NCBI GenBank assembly: GCA_022508285.1
Contig: JAFLVN010000009.1
Span: forward strand, 1 to 52,335
Source: Clostridiales bacterium
Lineage (GTDB): Bacteria; Bacillota; Clostridia; Christensenellales; Borkfalkiaceae
Direction of reading: 5' to 3'
Length of the DNA: 52,335 bases
Below are positions 26,945 through 35,913 of this stretch, one piece after another (the first letter of the stretch is position 1; the number at the start of each line of letters is the position of its first letter). The notes beneath the pieces were generated by a model that ran no database searches, had not been told where the DNA came from, and saw only the letters and a program-made list of their open reading frames with translations. The translations under genes and the position numbers were made by a program.

Positions 26945-26975
26945 ACGCCGCCGAGGTAATTTATCTCGGCGGCGT
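26945..26975. terminator. Bidirectional terminator
   Basis: A 14-base-pair stem built on ACGCCGCCGAG / CTCGGCGGCGT. T-rich on the plus side, and on the minus strand followed by six T shortly after the stem. It ends both the radical SAM operon and the convergent mrp operon. Confidence 0.88.
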
Positions 26976-26981
26976 TATTTA

Positions 26982-27155
26982 TTATTTATTTTCTTCGGTT
27001 TCGGTAGATTTTTTGTCTTCGGGAATATCCTTAAGGATATCCAACACTTCCTGCGCATGTTCTGCAGACAAATTTTCCTTTGCAAACTCTTCCAAGAGTT
27101 TTTTTGTATTCATTATGCGCTGATGGCGACTTTCGTTAAACTTGTTCAAATCCAT
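26982..27155 (-). CDS. Small charged protein of unknown function
   Basis: A 57-residue frame that starts three bases after the mrp stop codon, with AAAGGG in the mrp tail as ribosome site, and ends just before a terminator. The peptide is soluble and rich in Lys/Glu. It starts MDLNKFNESRHQRIMNTKKL and has a predicted helical body followed by a charged tail (DKKSTETEENK). Position, coupling and the clean stop before the terminator suggest it is translated. I do not recognise the family. Confidence 0.65.
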   Translation of the reverse strand: MDLNKFNESRHQRIMNTKKLLEEFAKENLSAEHAQEVLDILKDIPEDKKSTETEENK

Positions 27156-27158
27156 AAT

Positions 27159-27989
27159 TCAACCCTTTAACTGTGCCGTAATCTGACTTAAAAACTCCGT
27201 AAAATAGTCAGCCTTATCTTCGATTTTGCCGAGGTCGGCTGCTTTGGTGAGTTCGGGGTCGATTGGCATTTTTACAACGGCGGGTATACCGTGCTCGAGA
27301 GCGAGCGCATCAACTCCGCTTTCACCGAATACCGAAATGCGCCTGCCGCAGTCGGGGCACTTGATATAGCTCATATTTTCGACAAGACCTAAAATGGGGA
27401 TATTCATCATATGCGCCATTTTTACGGCTTTATTGACTATCATGCCAACCAAGTCCTGCGGGGTTGTGACGATTACGATACCGTCGATGGGGATACTCTG
27501 GAATACCGTTAAGGGAACGTCGCCCGTGCCGGGGGGCATATCGATAAACATGATATCTACGCCCGACCAGATTACGTCCGTCCAGAACTGCAATACAGTG
27601 CCCGAAATGAGCGAGCCTCTCCAAACGACGGGTTCGTCGGGATTTTCCAAAAGGACGTTCATTGACATAAGCTGTATGCCGCTTTCGGTAACAACGGGGA
27701 GTATGCCGTTATCACTTCCGCTTGCACGCTCCTTTACCCCGTACATTTTGGGTATGGAAGGACCGGTTATATCGGCGTCCATAACGGCAGTTACTTTGCC
27801 AGTTGCCTGAGCTGCGGCGGCGAGGAGAGCGCAGGTCATAGACTTACCTACACCGCCCTTGCCGCTGACAACGGCTATTACCTTTTTTACGTCGCTCATG
27901 GGGTTGAGCGGTTTTATTAAACTCTGTTTTTCGCGCGAGGGGCAACTTTTGCCGCACGACGAGCAGTTACTATTACATTTTTCCGCCAT
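27159..27989 (-). CDS. mrp: Mrp/NBP35-family Fe-S carrier ATPase
   Basis: P-loop ATPase proposed to assemble or carry iron-sulphur clusters to target enzymes. The 276-residue protein has an N-terminal cysteine cluster (C5, C9, C12, C16) like NBP35, the deviant Walker A GKGGVGKS (43-50), FIDMPPGTGD near 148-157, and a C-terminal CPDC pair that would hold a bridging cluster between two monomers. AAGGAG ribosome site. Several Fe-S enzymes (HemZ, ScfB and the radical SAM protein) are encoded in the window, but no direct link is shown. Confidence 0.93.
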   Translation of the reverse strand: MAEKCNSNCSSCGKSCPSREKQSLIKPLNPMSDVKKVIAVVSGKGGVGKSMTCALLAAAAQATGKVTAVMDADITGPSIPKMYGVKERASGSDNGILPVVTESGIQLMSMNVLLENPDEPVVWRGSLISGTVLQFWTDVIWSGVDIMFIDMPPGTGDVPLTVFQSIPIDGIVIVTTPQDLVGMIVNKAVKMAHMMNIPILGLVENMSYIKCPDCGRRISVFGESGVDALALEHGIPAVVKMPIDPELTKAADLGKIEDKADYFTEFLSQITAQLKG

Positions 27990-28026
27990 AAAAACTCCTT
28001 ATTTTTCGGCATTTTTATTTGTATAT

Positions 28027-28055
28027 ATTGTAGAGTTTGAGCAAAAAAAAGTCAA
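28027..28055 (-). promoter_or_regulatory. SigA-type promoter of mrp
   Basis: Minus strand: -35 TTGACT (28050-28055), 17-base spacer, -10 TACAAT (28027-28032). The MITE-like element begins ten bases upstream of the -35 box. Confidence 0.82.
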
Positions 28056-28064
28056 GCTATAATG

Positions 28065-28345
28065 AGCCACGCTGTAATAAATTATAACACGGTTTTTGTA
28101 TATGTCTTTTGGCTTATCCTTTGTCAAAGCCCTTGTCAATCCACCTTTGGATTAACTGCGGTCTTTTTCTCGGCTAATCTCAAAATTCATTATACCAAAA
28201 CTGCGAAGCACTCAAACGAGTGTATTTGCGATTGATTTATATTCGCAGCGACTGAGGCATACAAAGACGTACGCCGAAGGAGCTGCGGAGAGAAAGCGGC
28301 GCAAATCCGCCGTTTGAGCGTATTATAATTTGTTACAGCGTGGCT
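28065..28345. mobile_element. MITE-like element with 27-bp terminal inverted repeats
   Basis: 28065-28091 and 28319-28345 are inverted repeats with two mismatches in 27; both begin AGCCACGCTGTAA from the outside. The 227-base interior has no long frame but holds smaller palindromes, including CACTC/GAGTG and a segment ending GACGTACGCCGAAGGAGC. A clear target-site duplication was not found. It sits between the divergent promoters of mrp and the SRP RNA gene. Confidence 0.7.
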
Positions 28346-28352
28346 ATTTTAC

Positions 28353-28381
28353 TTGCAAATTAATAAAATATCTGCTAAAAT
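28353..28381 (+). promoter_or_regulatory. Promoter of the SRP RNA gene
   Basis: -35 TTGCAA (28353-28358), 17-base spacer, -10 TAAAAT (28376-28381). Start of transcription expected near 28388. Confidence 0.75.
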
Positions 28382-28387
28382 AGCTGT

Positions 28388-28653
28388 ACTGTGCTGGGTG
28401 GGGAGTTTGCGGTGCCCTGTACCTGCAATCCGCAATAGCAGGACCGACCGTCTTTCTCGACGGAGCATGTGGAAGGCTGCGCCTTATAAGGAGTGTTGAT
28501 ATCAAGGTCTTATGCAACCGCAGGCTGCGAACCGTGTCAGGATAGGGATATAGCAGCACTAAACAGTTGTAGCGGTGTGCCATGAGGTAGCTTTGAAGGA
28601 GCCACCTGTAAGGTTTACGCTTCGGCATGTTTCGGCAAAAAAGACTGCACAGC
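28388..28653 (+). ncRNA. ffs: Signal recognition particle RNA, large Gram-positive type
   Basis: Scaffold RNA for Ffh in co-translational targeting. The 5' domain carries GCTGGGTGGGGAGTTTGCGG, GTGCCCTGTACCTGCAATCC and ATAGCAGG, the Alu-domain blocks of Bacillus/Clostridium SRP RNA. The S domain carries the helix 8 strands GTCAGG and AGCAGCACTAA at about 28537-28562. The length of about 266 bases suits the large class. The loop closing helix 8 is not the usual GGAA tetraloop. Ends are estimated from the promoter and the T-rich hairpin region. Confidence 0.88.
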
Positions 28654-28667
28654 TTTTTTGATAACAG

Positions 28668-28709
28668 AGCGGCGTTGAGTTAAACTCAACGCCGCTATTA
28701 TTTTTTTTA
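28668..28709 (+). terminator. Terminator after the SRP RNA
   Basis: AGCGGCGTTGAGT (28668-28680) pairs with its complement (28684-28696), followed by ATTA and a run of eight T. On the minus strand the same stem could help end the uppP message. Confidence 0.85.
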
Positions 28710-28728
28710 GATTTTTAGAGCTATATAA

Positions 28729-29547
28729 TTAAAATTTGCCTATGCACTGCAACACTATACAAGTTATTGAAAGCAATACAAGATACAGCGAAAACCACTT
28801 GTAGTTTGCCTTTTGTATGGCTTTGAGCATAACTTTTATCGCAAACAAACCTGCAATAGCCGAAACGATAAAGCCGAGGGCTATTGCCCAGCCGTAATTT
28901 GCGCTGTTTGCGGCAAAGTCGGCTTTGAGTGAGCCGTCTACTATTCCCTTGCCGAGTTCAAGCACAAATCCGCCCAAGATGACGGGTATGGACATTAAGA
29001 ATGAGAATTTTGCTATATCCTCACGCTTACCCCCCGCTATCGTACCGGCGCAGATTGTGGAGCCGCTGCGGGATATTCCCGGCAAAATGGCAAGAGCCTG
29101 TGCAAAGCCCATGGGAAGTGCTGTTTTAAAGCATATCGGAAGCTCGTTTTGCCTGCGCTTTGCTAACATTTCGGTAATGAACAGCACTGCGGCAGTTATA
29201 AGGAAACATACGGCAAGCAGCACTGCGGCGTAATCCCAACCGTAGAAATAATAATCGATATCGAGCAATTCGGCGATTAAACCGAAAACTACTGCGGGGA
29301 TTGTGGCAAGCACTAAAAAGCCCAAAGTTTTAAAAGGTTTTTGGAAGAGCGCGATAATATCCTTGAAAAATATTATGCAGACCGCAACGAGTGTGCCGAG
29401 ATGCAGAATAATAGATATAAACTGGGCGTTAGATGCGCTAACGCCCAGTACGTTTTGAAAGAAGGACAGATGCCCCGACGACGAGACCGGAAGAAACTCG
29501 GTGAGTCCCTGCACTAATCCCAATACTATCGCCTTCCATATTTCCAT
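28729..29547 (-). CDS. uppP: Undecaprenyl-diphosphatase
   Basis: Membrane phosphatase that recycles undecaprenyl pyrophosphate for cell-wall synthesis (BacA family, bacitracin resistance). The 272-residue protein has about eight membrane segments and the two signature motifs: GLTEFLPVSSSGHL near 14-27 and PGISRSGST near 155-163. It lies 20 bases after the PrsA-like gene; no clear ribosome site is seen before its ATG. Both products act at the envelope. Confidence 0.96.
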   Translation of the reverse strand: MEIWKAIVLGLVQGLTEFLPVSSSGHLSFFQNVLGVSASNAQFISIILHLGTLVAVCIIFFKDIIALFQKPFKTLGFLVLATIPAVVFGLIAELLDIDYYFYGWDYAAVLLAVCFLITAAVLFITEMLAKRRQNELPICFKTALPMGFAQALAILPGISRSGSTICAGTIAGGKREDIAKFSFLMSIPVILGGFVLELGKGIVDGSLKADFAANSANYGWAIALGFIVSAIAGLFAIKVMLKAIQKANYKWFSLYLVLLSITCIVLQCIGKF

Positions 29548-29567
29548 AATATTTTAATAACCTTGAA

Positions 29568-31790
29568 TTAAGAATTGGAATCGAGATCAAGTAAATCCTG
29601 ATATGCGGACGTGATTTTATTGACGGTGGAATCCACGTTGAACTGCGTCATAATCTCCGTTCTGCGGGTCGTGGAAATTTCCTTTATGTCGTTGTTCTTT
29701 AACCACTCGTAGAAGAAGTTTTCGAACGTGCCCTCTACCGTAATATTATCCCAGTTGGGCTGATAAACGGCTTCGTCGTTAGGATATGTGAATGTTACGT
29801 AGATTAAATGCCAGCCGTAGTCGCCTGCGCAGACGTTGAACGAACCGGGACCATTCTCTATAGCTACGTGAGCAGCCGTTTCAAATTCCTTGATATAGCC
29901 CGTAGTGTCGCCGAGGGTTACGGTGTAGCCCAAATACTGCGAAAGGACTCCCGTATCGGTGGTGTATGCGTACTGCAATTCGTTTACAGCCGCAAGAGCT
30001 TTATACTGTGCGCTATCCTTATTAAAGATATTTGCCCTGTAATCGGCAGACTTTGCGTCTACGCCGTTAAGACTTACACTACCTTCTGCATAGATGAAGT
30101 TTTCGTAGTCAATCTTCTTATCTTTTGCCTTTACTTCGTCTTTGGTATCTTCGGTGTAGAATTTATCCTCTGTAAAATCGGTGTAGTAAGCTTCGTTGCC
30201 GTCTTCGGGATTATATCCGTCGAACGTTACACTGCCGTCGCCGTCCAATACATATTCAATATATGCTTTGAACTCTGCAAGCATGTCGTCGATTGTAAGT
30301 TTTTTAGTGTGGTGGAACTTATAGCTGCCGTCCGGCATTTTTACTACTTCGCCGTTGTAGGGGTATTTGCCGATATACTTATCGAGTGATTCGTAGCGGT
30401 CTGTCTTTGTGAGGTTGTTTTCAAAGAACAGCCAGTTTCTGCCATCGCCCTTGCCGAAGTATTCAAGATCTTCCTTTTCGGAAGCGTCGAATGCGTAAGA
30501 AGTTGCGCTGTTAAACCATGCCTGACGCTGGTCGGTGGTTTTAATTTGCTTTAAAAGCTCGTTGCGCTCTTTGTAGTAATTATAGGTGTAGTTGTCTGCG
30601 TCGTCTTTATTGTCGGCATTGTTTTGAAGTGCGGTAAGCTTTGCACTCTGGCTTGCATTGAAAGGCAACAGGATGTTGTACACAAAGCCGTACGTACCTT
30701 CGCCTTCGGTATCGGGTGCATACAGTACGAACGAAGTATCGGATATGCTACCGATATCGGACTTGAACGAGTCGTCTGCGTTTTCTTTCTGCAAATCCAT
30801 CAATTTATTGTAAGCTTTGTCAAGATAATCGTTGCCGGTGAGCTCTTTTTCTTGCTCCTTTTCATATAAATCGTAATACTTGTTGATTATGCGGCTCTCG
30901 AGCTGGGAGATATATTCGTGGTTCATATACTCTATTCCGCCCTTAATGTCAACAAGGTCGTCTTTATCGGGATCTATAAGTCCGTTGTCGATAAGCATGT
31001 CTAAAAAGTCGTTGTACGCCTGTTGACGGGTTGCTCTTTCGGTGTTTTTAAGCGCATTATCTTCATAGTCGCCGCTCTCACCAAGCAGATATCCCTTATA
31101 GCCCGTGTAAATGTTATAGTCAAGCTCAAGTTTGCCGTTCTCACCCTGCTTTGCGGGATAGAAATCTTCTTTTTCCGTGTCAATACCCGAGGGAGTTGCA
31201 CGGTTTTCGGAACCGGAAGTCGTATCCTCTTCGTCGAGATATCTCTTCTCGTAGGAGTCCAAAGCGGAATTTATAGCCGAATAGAAGCCGTATTTTGCTA
31301 TTTTAACTTCCTTATCGGGGTCGTCCGCACCATCATCGGTGAGAAGATACTCGAGCTTTTCGATATCGCTCATAAGCTTATATTCGTTTATGAGGGTAGC
31401 CGTTTCCGCACCTTTATCTCCTACTTTTGCGTCGAGCAGGTACATAGTGGCGTACTGCGTGAGAACGGCGTTTTCTACTAAACCGTCTACGAGCATATTG
31501 AATACGTAGCTGGTGGAATAACCCATATTCACATAGGAGATACCGCGGTTGAGATAATATGCAATCAGCTCGTTTTTATAAATTTTTGTTGTGCCTACCG
31601 CACCCTTGTAGGTGTCTATCAGGTCTCTATCGGCACTGCTGAGCCCTTTTGCGTTGGCAATGTTTACGGTAGCTATAACCTGAAGCATGTCCTCGTCGTT
31701 ATTTGATGTAACGAGAGAACAACCCGTAAATGCGGCGGTGAGTGCGAATGTAGACGCTAAAAGCGTGCCGATCAATCTTTTCTTCTTCAT
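29568..31790 (-). CDS. Large PrsA/SurA-like lipoprotein
   Basis: Predicted extracytoplasmic lipoprotein of 740 residues: signal peptide with lipobox-like AFTGC (Cys24), then a long acidic, Tyr/Asp/Lys-rich body. An N-terminal stretch (about 60-115) of the kind IYKNELIAYYLNRGISYVNMG recalls the SurA/PrsA N-domain. GDYGWHLIYVTF near 660 matches the end of a parvulin PPIC domain. The gene lies right after mfd, where clostridial foldases of this kind are usual, so a chaperone or peptidyl-prolyl isomerase role is inferred. It is about twice the length of PrsA and the central parvulin motifs are not clear. GGAG ribosome site and its own promoter. Confidence 0.72.
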   Translation of the reverse strand: MKKKRLIGTLLASTFALTAAFTGCSLVTSNNDEDMLQVIATVNIANAKGLSSADRDLIDTYKGAVGTTKIYKNELIAYYLNRGISYVNMGYSTSYVFNMLVDGLVENAVLTQYATMYLLDAKVGDKGAETATLINEYKLMSDIEKLEYLLTDDGADDPDKEVKIAKYGFYSAINSALDSYEKRYLDEEDTTSGSENRATPSGIDTEKEDFYPAKQGENGKLELDYNIYTGYKGYLLGESGDYEDNALKNTERATRQQAYNDFLDMLIDNGLIDPDKDDLVDIKGGIEYMNHEYISQLESRIINKYYDLYEKEQEKELTGNDYLDKAYNKLMDLQKENADDSFKSDIGSISDTSFVLYAPDTEGEGTYGFVYNILLPFNASQSAKLTALQNNADNKDDADNYTYNYYKERNELLKQIKTTDQRQAWFNSATSYAFDASEKEDLEYFGKGDGRNWLFFENNLTKTDRYESLDKYIGKYPYNGEVVKMPDGSYKFHHTKKLTIDDMLAEFKAYIEYVLDGDGSVTFDGYNPEDGNEAYYTDFTEDKFYTEDTKDEVKAKDKKIDYENFIYAEGSVSLNGVDAKSADYRANIFNKDSAQYKALAAVNELQYAYTTDTGVLSQYLGYTVTLGDTTGYIKEFETAAHVAIENGPGSFNVCAGDYGWHLIYVTFTYPNDEAVYQPNWDNITVEGTFENFFYEWLKNNDIKEISTTRRTEIMTQFNVDSTVNKITSAYQDLLDLDSNS

Positions 31791-31802
31791 AAAAACTCCA
31801 TT

Positions 31803-31821
31803 TTGCGCAGGTCGTGCGCAA
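31803..31821 (-). promoter_or_regulatory. Leader hairpin of the PrsA-like gene
   Basis: TTGCGC (31803-31808) pairs with GCGCAA (31816-31821) in the 5' leader, ending a few bases before the GGAG ribosome site. Confidence 0.4.
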
Positions 31822-31857
31822 TCGGCAATTATTTAAAAATTTTCTTTACCGTTGACC

Positions 31858-31886
31858 ATTATATAATATTTTTAATATTATAGCAA
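31858..31886 (-). promoter_or_regulatory. Promoter of the PrsA-like gene
   Basis: Minus strand: -35 TTGCTA (31881-31886), 17-base A/T spacer, -10 TATAAT (31858-31863), in the gap after mfd. Confidence 0.6.
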
Positions 31887-31892
31887 TTAATT

Positions 31893-34800
31893 TCAGGCAC
31901 CTTGAAGGGCAAATTTAAAAAATTTTGTCATGTTGAGCATAGTTTTCAGCGGTTGAACACCGCTGTTGAATACCACAAGGGGCGCACGAGCCATGGAAAG
32001 TGTGACTCCGCCCTTATATTTTTCAAGCGCGGAGGTGAGTCGGGTGTCTTCTAAACTGTTCAAAGAGGGCAGCTCTAAAAAGTTTTGCTCCCTGCTCACC
32101 GTAATCTTTTTTACGTTGAATTTTTGGGCGTAGGACTTTAACACGGCTATGACAAGAAGATTTAAAACTTCGTCGGGCATTGCACCGTAATTGTCCTCTA
32201 TGGAGCGGCACACACGCTTGTAGTCGTCCACCGAGCGAATTTCGGCAATCTGTTTGTAGCAGTCAAGCCGCCCTGCGCTGCTTTCGATATAGCCCTCCGG
32301 AATATATGCGGTAACTTTGATATCGAGCTCTGCGGCAAACTGCGCCTCGCCCGTGAGCTCCTCTTTGAGTAGCTTGGAATACAGCTCGTAACCCACCTTA
32401 TCCATGTGACCGTGCTGCTCTGCGCCGAGCACGTTGCCTGCGCCTCGGATTTCGAGGTCGCGCATGGCGATTTTAAAGCCGGAGCCAAGCTCGGTGAATT
32501 TCATTATCGCCTTTAGCCGCTCGGTGGCGTCGCTCGTTAAAACCTTTTCCGCCTTGAAAGTGAAGTACGCCTGCGCAAGGCGGGAACTTCTGCCCACTCT
32601 GCCCCTAAGCTGATAGAGCTGGGAAATTCCGAGGCGGTCGCTGTCTATAACTATTATCGTGTTTGCGTTGGGCAAATCTATGCCGTTTTCGATAATCGTG
32701 GTTGTGACGAGCACGTTGTTTTCGCCTCGGTAGAATGAAAATACCGAATTTTCAAGCGTGTCCCTGTCCATTCTGCCGTGGGCGTAGGTGACTTTCGCTT
32801 CGGGGATAATCTGACGTATGCGTGAAGTGAAAGAGGCAATGCTCTCTACCCTGTTGTATAAAATGAATACCTGCCCGCCTCGGGAAATTTCACGGATAAC
32901 CGCATCGCGTATGAGCGTTTCGCTCTCCTCCACCACGTAGGTCTGCACGGGCAGGCGCTTTTGGGGAGGAGTATTAATTGTAGAAATATCCCGTATTCCA
33001 GCAAGTGACATATGAAGTGTGCGGGGTATGGGAGTTGCCGTCATTGTGAGGCAGTCGATATCTTTTTTTACGTGCTTTATCTTTTCCTTGTGCTCGACGC
33101 CGAAACGCTGTTCCTCGTCGAGGACGAGAAGTCCCAAATCGTAAAATTTTACGTCGTTCGATAAAAGGCGGTGAGTGCCGATTATCACGTCGATATCGCC
33201 GTTTGCAAGAGCTTCCAAGGTCTTAGCCTGCTGTGCCGGCGTTTTGAAGCGGTTGAGCTTATCGACCCTCACTCCGAATTCGGCAAAGCGTTCTACGGCG
33301 GTGTTGTAGTGCTGTTCCGAAAGGATTGTGCTGGGGCACATTATCGCCGCCTGCTTGCCGCCGAGGACGGCAAGGTATACCGCACGGAGAGCAACTTCGG
33401 TCTTGCCGTAACCGACGTCGCCGCAGAGAAGTCTGTCCATGACCTTTTCCGAGCACATATCCCGCTTTATTTCCTCGATGGAAAGAAGCTGGTCGGGAGT
33501 TTCTTCATAGGTGAAACTGTCTTCAAACTCCTGCATCATCACGGCGTTTTCGGGGAAGGCGTAGCCGTGTTTGGCGCTGCGTTCGGCGTACAGCTCCTTT
33601 AAGTCGAAGGCAAGCTTTTTGATTGACTGACGCACCCTCTCCTTTACTCTTTCAAAGTCTGCGCCGCCTATCTTTGAGAGAGCGGGCGCGCTGTCGCCGA
33701 CGTATTTCGAGAGAATGTCCATCTGCTCTACGGGCACGTACAGCGTGTCGCCGCCCTTGTATTCCACGGCGACGTATTCCTTTATTCCGTCGGTCGTCTC
33801 TATTTTTTGTGTGCCGGTAATCTTGCCTATGCCGTGCTTTTCGTGCACGCAGTAGTCGCCTATTTCGGGTGCGACGAACATGTCGCCTCGGCGGCGCTTT
33901 ATGCGTTTTGTGACCGTCTTTGTGTACAGGTCGGAGCTGCCTATAATTACGAGCTTGCACTCGTGAATTATTAAACCGTGCGCAACCTCCTCACCCGAAA
34001 CTGCAACGCCATGCAGGGCTTCGAGTCTGTCGGGAACGGGATACACCGGAAGATATTCGTCCGTTAAAATATCCGAAAGCTTTTGATACCTTTCCACGTT
34101 GCCGCAAAATACGAGTATGCGGTAACCGTTCTGCAGCCAGCTCTTTGCGTCGATCACAAACTGCGGCAGAGAGTTAAGGTATGACGGTGCGGGCGTAGAG
34201 CGCAAAGTGAACGTTTTTAAGGGGTGAAAAAAACTTGTGCTTGAAGTAAAAGTCTGTACGGCAAAATTGCGGAATTTTGCAAAACACCCCGTAATATATT
34301 CGGGTGAAACGAGTTGATCCACCGAAAAATCTAACGCCTCGCCGCCCTTTTTAAGGTCGGCAACACGCTCCTTGTGCTCTCGGTAGACACCCTCCATTCT
34401 GTCGCCAATCAGCTTACATTCATCGAACATTATGAGCGTATCCGAGGGTAGAAAATCAAACACGGTACGTGAATTTTCTAAAAGCGGCATTACGAAAGAC
34501 GCCCCCGCAAACGGCGTGCCGAGCGACATCTTTTCGCACAGCTCGTCGGCAATTGTTTTTGCCCTCTCGTACGACTTTACGTCGGGTAGCTTCTTTATTT
34601 CGGAGTATAATACCGATTTGACGTGCGCTACGTCGGCGTTTGTAAATTTTACGTCGGTTGCGGCGACTATTTCAAGAAAATTGCACTCCTCCAACCTCTC
34701 GCCGCTTATCTGGTCGTAAGGGCGGATTTTTTCTACCGTATCACCGAAAAAGTCAACACGCGCGGGGTTTTCGGCGTTTATCGGATAGATATCGAGAATG

Positions 34801-35306
34801 TCGCCCCGTATTGCAAAACTTCCTCGACTGTCGGCGGCATACTCCCTTGTATAGCCCATTGAAATGAGTTTTGACGGCAGTGACTGATAGTCGTAGTCGC
34901 TGCCCTTTTTCAGTTTGAGAACTTCAATTTGTGCGGGTGCAAGTTGCATTAAAGCTTCGATATCGGCAACTATGCACTCTGCACCCTCCGAAATTTCTGC
35001 AAGTGCACAAATCCGTTTGAATAAGGCGTCCTTTGAAAGGGCGTCTTTATATAAAATGACTTCGTCTTTTGCGGTAAGGCAAGCGCACTTTTTACCCGAG
35101 AACGCCGAAATTGCCTCGTATGCCCGCTGCGCTGACATGCCGTCGGCGGTGACGTACAGCACACTGCCCGCAGTCGCCGCCGCAGTTAAATATTTATGGG
35201 ATTCCGACAGCCCAAAAGCCGCCGTCGGCGTGCCGAGGCGGAGTTCTTCGGACAGGGCGGGATAATCGCCCTGTAGATTTTTATAGGTGAAAAATGCTTT
35301 GTTCAA
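31893..35306 (-). CDS. mfd: Transcription-repair coupling factor Mfd
   Basis: ATP-driven translocase that removes stalled RNA polymerase and recruits UvrA. The 1137-residue protein has an N-terminal UvrB-like region (RGDILDIYPINAENPARVDF), the RNA-polymerase interaction domain GDYCVHEKHGIGK near 490, helicase motifs GDVGYGKTEVALR (Walker A), LDEEQRFG (the Mfd DEEQ box) and TATPIPRTLHMSL, and the C-terminal TRCF domain. The frame opens at a TTG with a weak GGTAG upstream, and the residues after it fit the family N-terminus. It follows pth by 21 bases, a conserved pair. Confidence 0.97.
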   Translation of the reverse strand: MNKAFFTYKNLQGDYPALSEELRLGTPTAAFGLSESHKYLTAAATAGSVLYVTADGMSAQRAYEAISAFSGKKCACLTAKDEVILYKDALSKDALFKRICALAEISEGAECIVADIEALMQLAPAQIEVLKLKKGSDYDYQSLPSKLISMGYTREYAADSRGSFAIRGDILDIYPINAENPARVDFFGDTVEKIRPYDQISGERLEECNFLEIVAATDVKFTNADVAHVKSVLYSEIKKLPDVKSYERAKTIADELCEKMSLGTPFAGASFVMPLLENSRTVFDFLPSDTLIMFDECKLIGDRMEGVYREHKERVADLKKGGEALDFSVDQLVSPEYITGCFAKFRNFAVQTFTSSTSFFHPLKTFTLRSTPAPSYLNSLPQFVIDAKSWLQNGYRILVFCGNVERYQKLSDILTDEYLPVYPVPDRLEALHGVAVSGEEVAHGLIIHECKLVIIGSSDLYTKTVTKRIKRRRGDMFVAPEIGDYCVHEKHGIGKITGTQKIETTDGIKEYVAVEYKGGDTLYVPVEQMDILSKYVGDSAPALSKIGGADFERVKERVRQSIKKLAFDLKELYAERSAKHGYAFPENAVMMQEFEDSFTYEETPDQLLSIEEIKRDMCSEKVMDRLLCGDVGYGKTEVALRAVYLAVLGGKQAAIMCPSTILSEQHYNTAVERFAEFGVRVDKLNRFKTPAQQAKTLEALANGDIDVIIGTHRLLSNDVKFYDLGLLVLDEEQRFGVEHKEKIKHVKKDIDCLTMTATPIPRTLHMSLAGIRDISTINTPPQKRLPVQTYVVEESETLIRDAVIREISRGGQVFILYNRVESIASFTSRIRQIIPEAKVTYAHGRMDRDTLENSVFSFYRGENNVLVTTTIIENGIDLPNANTIIVIDSDRLGISQLYQLRGRVGRSSRLAQAYFTFKAEKVLTSDATERLKAIMKFTELGSGFKIAMRDLEIRGAGNVLGAEQHGHMDKVGYELYSKLLKEELTGEAQFAAELDIKVTAYIPEGYIESSAGRLDCYKQIAEIRSVDDYKRVCRSIEDNYGAMPDEVLNLLVIAVLKSYAQKFNVKKITVSREQNFLELPSLNSLEDTRLTSALEKYKGGVTLSMARAPLVVFNSGVQPLKTMLNMTKFFKFALQGA

Positions 35307-35327
35307 AATTCTACCGATTATTACTTA

Positions 35328-35891
35328 TTAGCCATTATAAGAGGTCATTACTTCTTCTGTAGACTTGCCGCTTGCGAGAGCAATTGCCGCATCCGCCGCA
35401 CGGGTGCAGGCGGAAATAAACAGCTCGTAGTCCTCTTTTCTGACTTCGGAAAGAACGTAATTTATGATGGGAATATTGACTTCCTCATCCCGTATGCCTA
35501 TACGGATACGGGTGAAGTTCTGCGTGCCGATTTCGGCAATCACCGAGCGCATTCCGTTGTGAGTGCCTGCACTGCCCGAGGGGCGTATTCTGACTTTGCC
35601 CTTGGGTATATCGTAGTCGTCGTAAATTACCACGAGGTTGTCCGCAGTGGTCTTGTATTTTGCAAGGAGCTGTTTTACTGCTCTGCCGCTGTTGTTCATG
35701 TAGGTTACGGGGCGGGCTATTATCACCTTTTCGCCGCCGATATTGGCTTCGGCAATAAACGCCTCGCACTCCTTTTTTTTGAACTTGACGTTAAGCTTAG
35801 CCGCAACGTCGCCTGCGGCGATATAGCCCATGTTATGGAAGGTTTTTAAATATTTTTCCTCGGGATTCCCGAGTCCGACAATTATATACAT
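35328..35891 (-). CDS. pth: Peptidyl-tRNA hydrolase
   Basis: Releases stalled peptides from tRNA. From the ATG at 35891 it has 187 residues, beginning MYIIVGLGNPEEKY, with the catalytic His in TFHNMGY near 19, VTYMNNSG near 66 and IYDDYDIPKGKVRIRPSGSA near 92. The AAGGA ribosome site fits this start. The frame is open upstream to 35942, but those codons run towards repeat copy C and are not part of Pth. prs-pth-mfd is a conserved order; here a repeat and a terminator separate prs from pth. Confidence 0.96.
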   Translation of the reverse strand: MYIIVGLGNPEEKYLKTFHNMGYIAAGDVAAKLNVKFKKKECEAFIAEANIGGEKVIIARPVTYMNNSGRAVKQLLAKYKTTADNLVVIYDDYDIPKGKVRIRPSGSAGTHNGMRSVIAEIGTQNFTRIRIGIRDEEVNIPIINYVLSEVRKEDYELFISACTRAADAAIALASGKSTEEVMTSYNG

Positions 35892-35913
35892 TTTTTTATC
35901 CTTATTGCTGGAT

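Noticed and set aside
28344-28628. A 94-codon minus-strand frame
   Set aside because: It is antisense to the SRP RNA and its composition is unlike protein.
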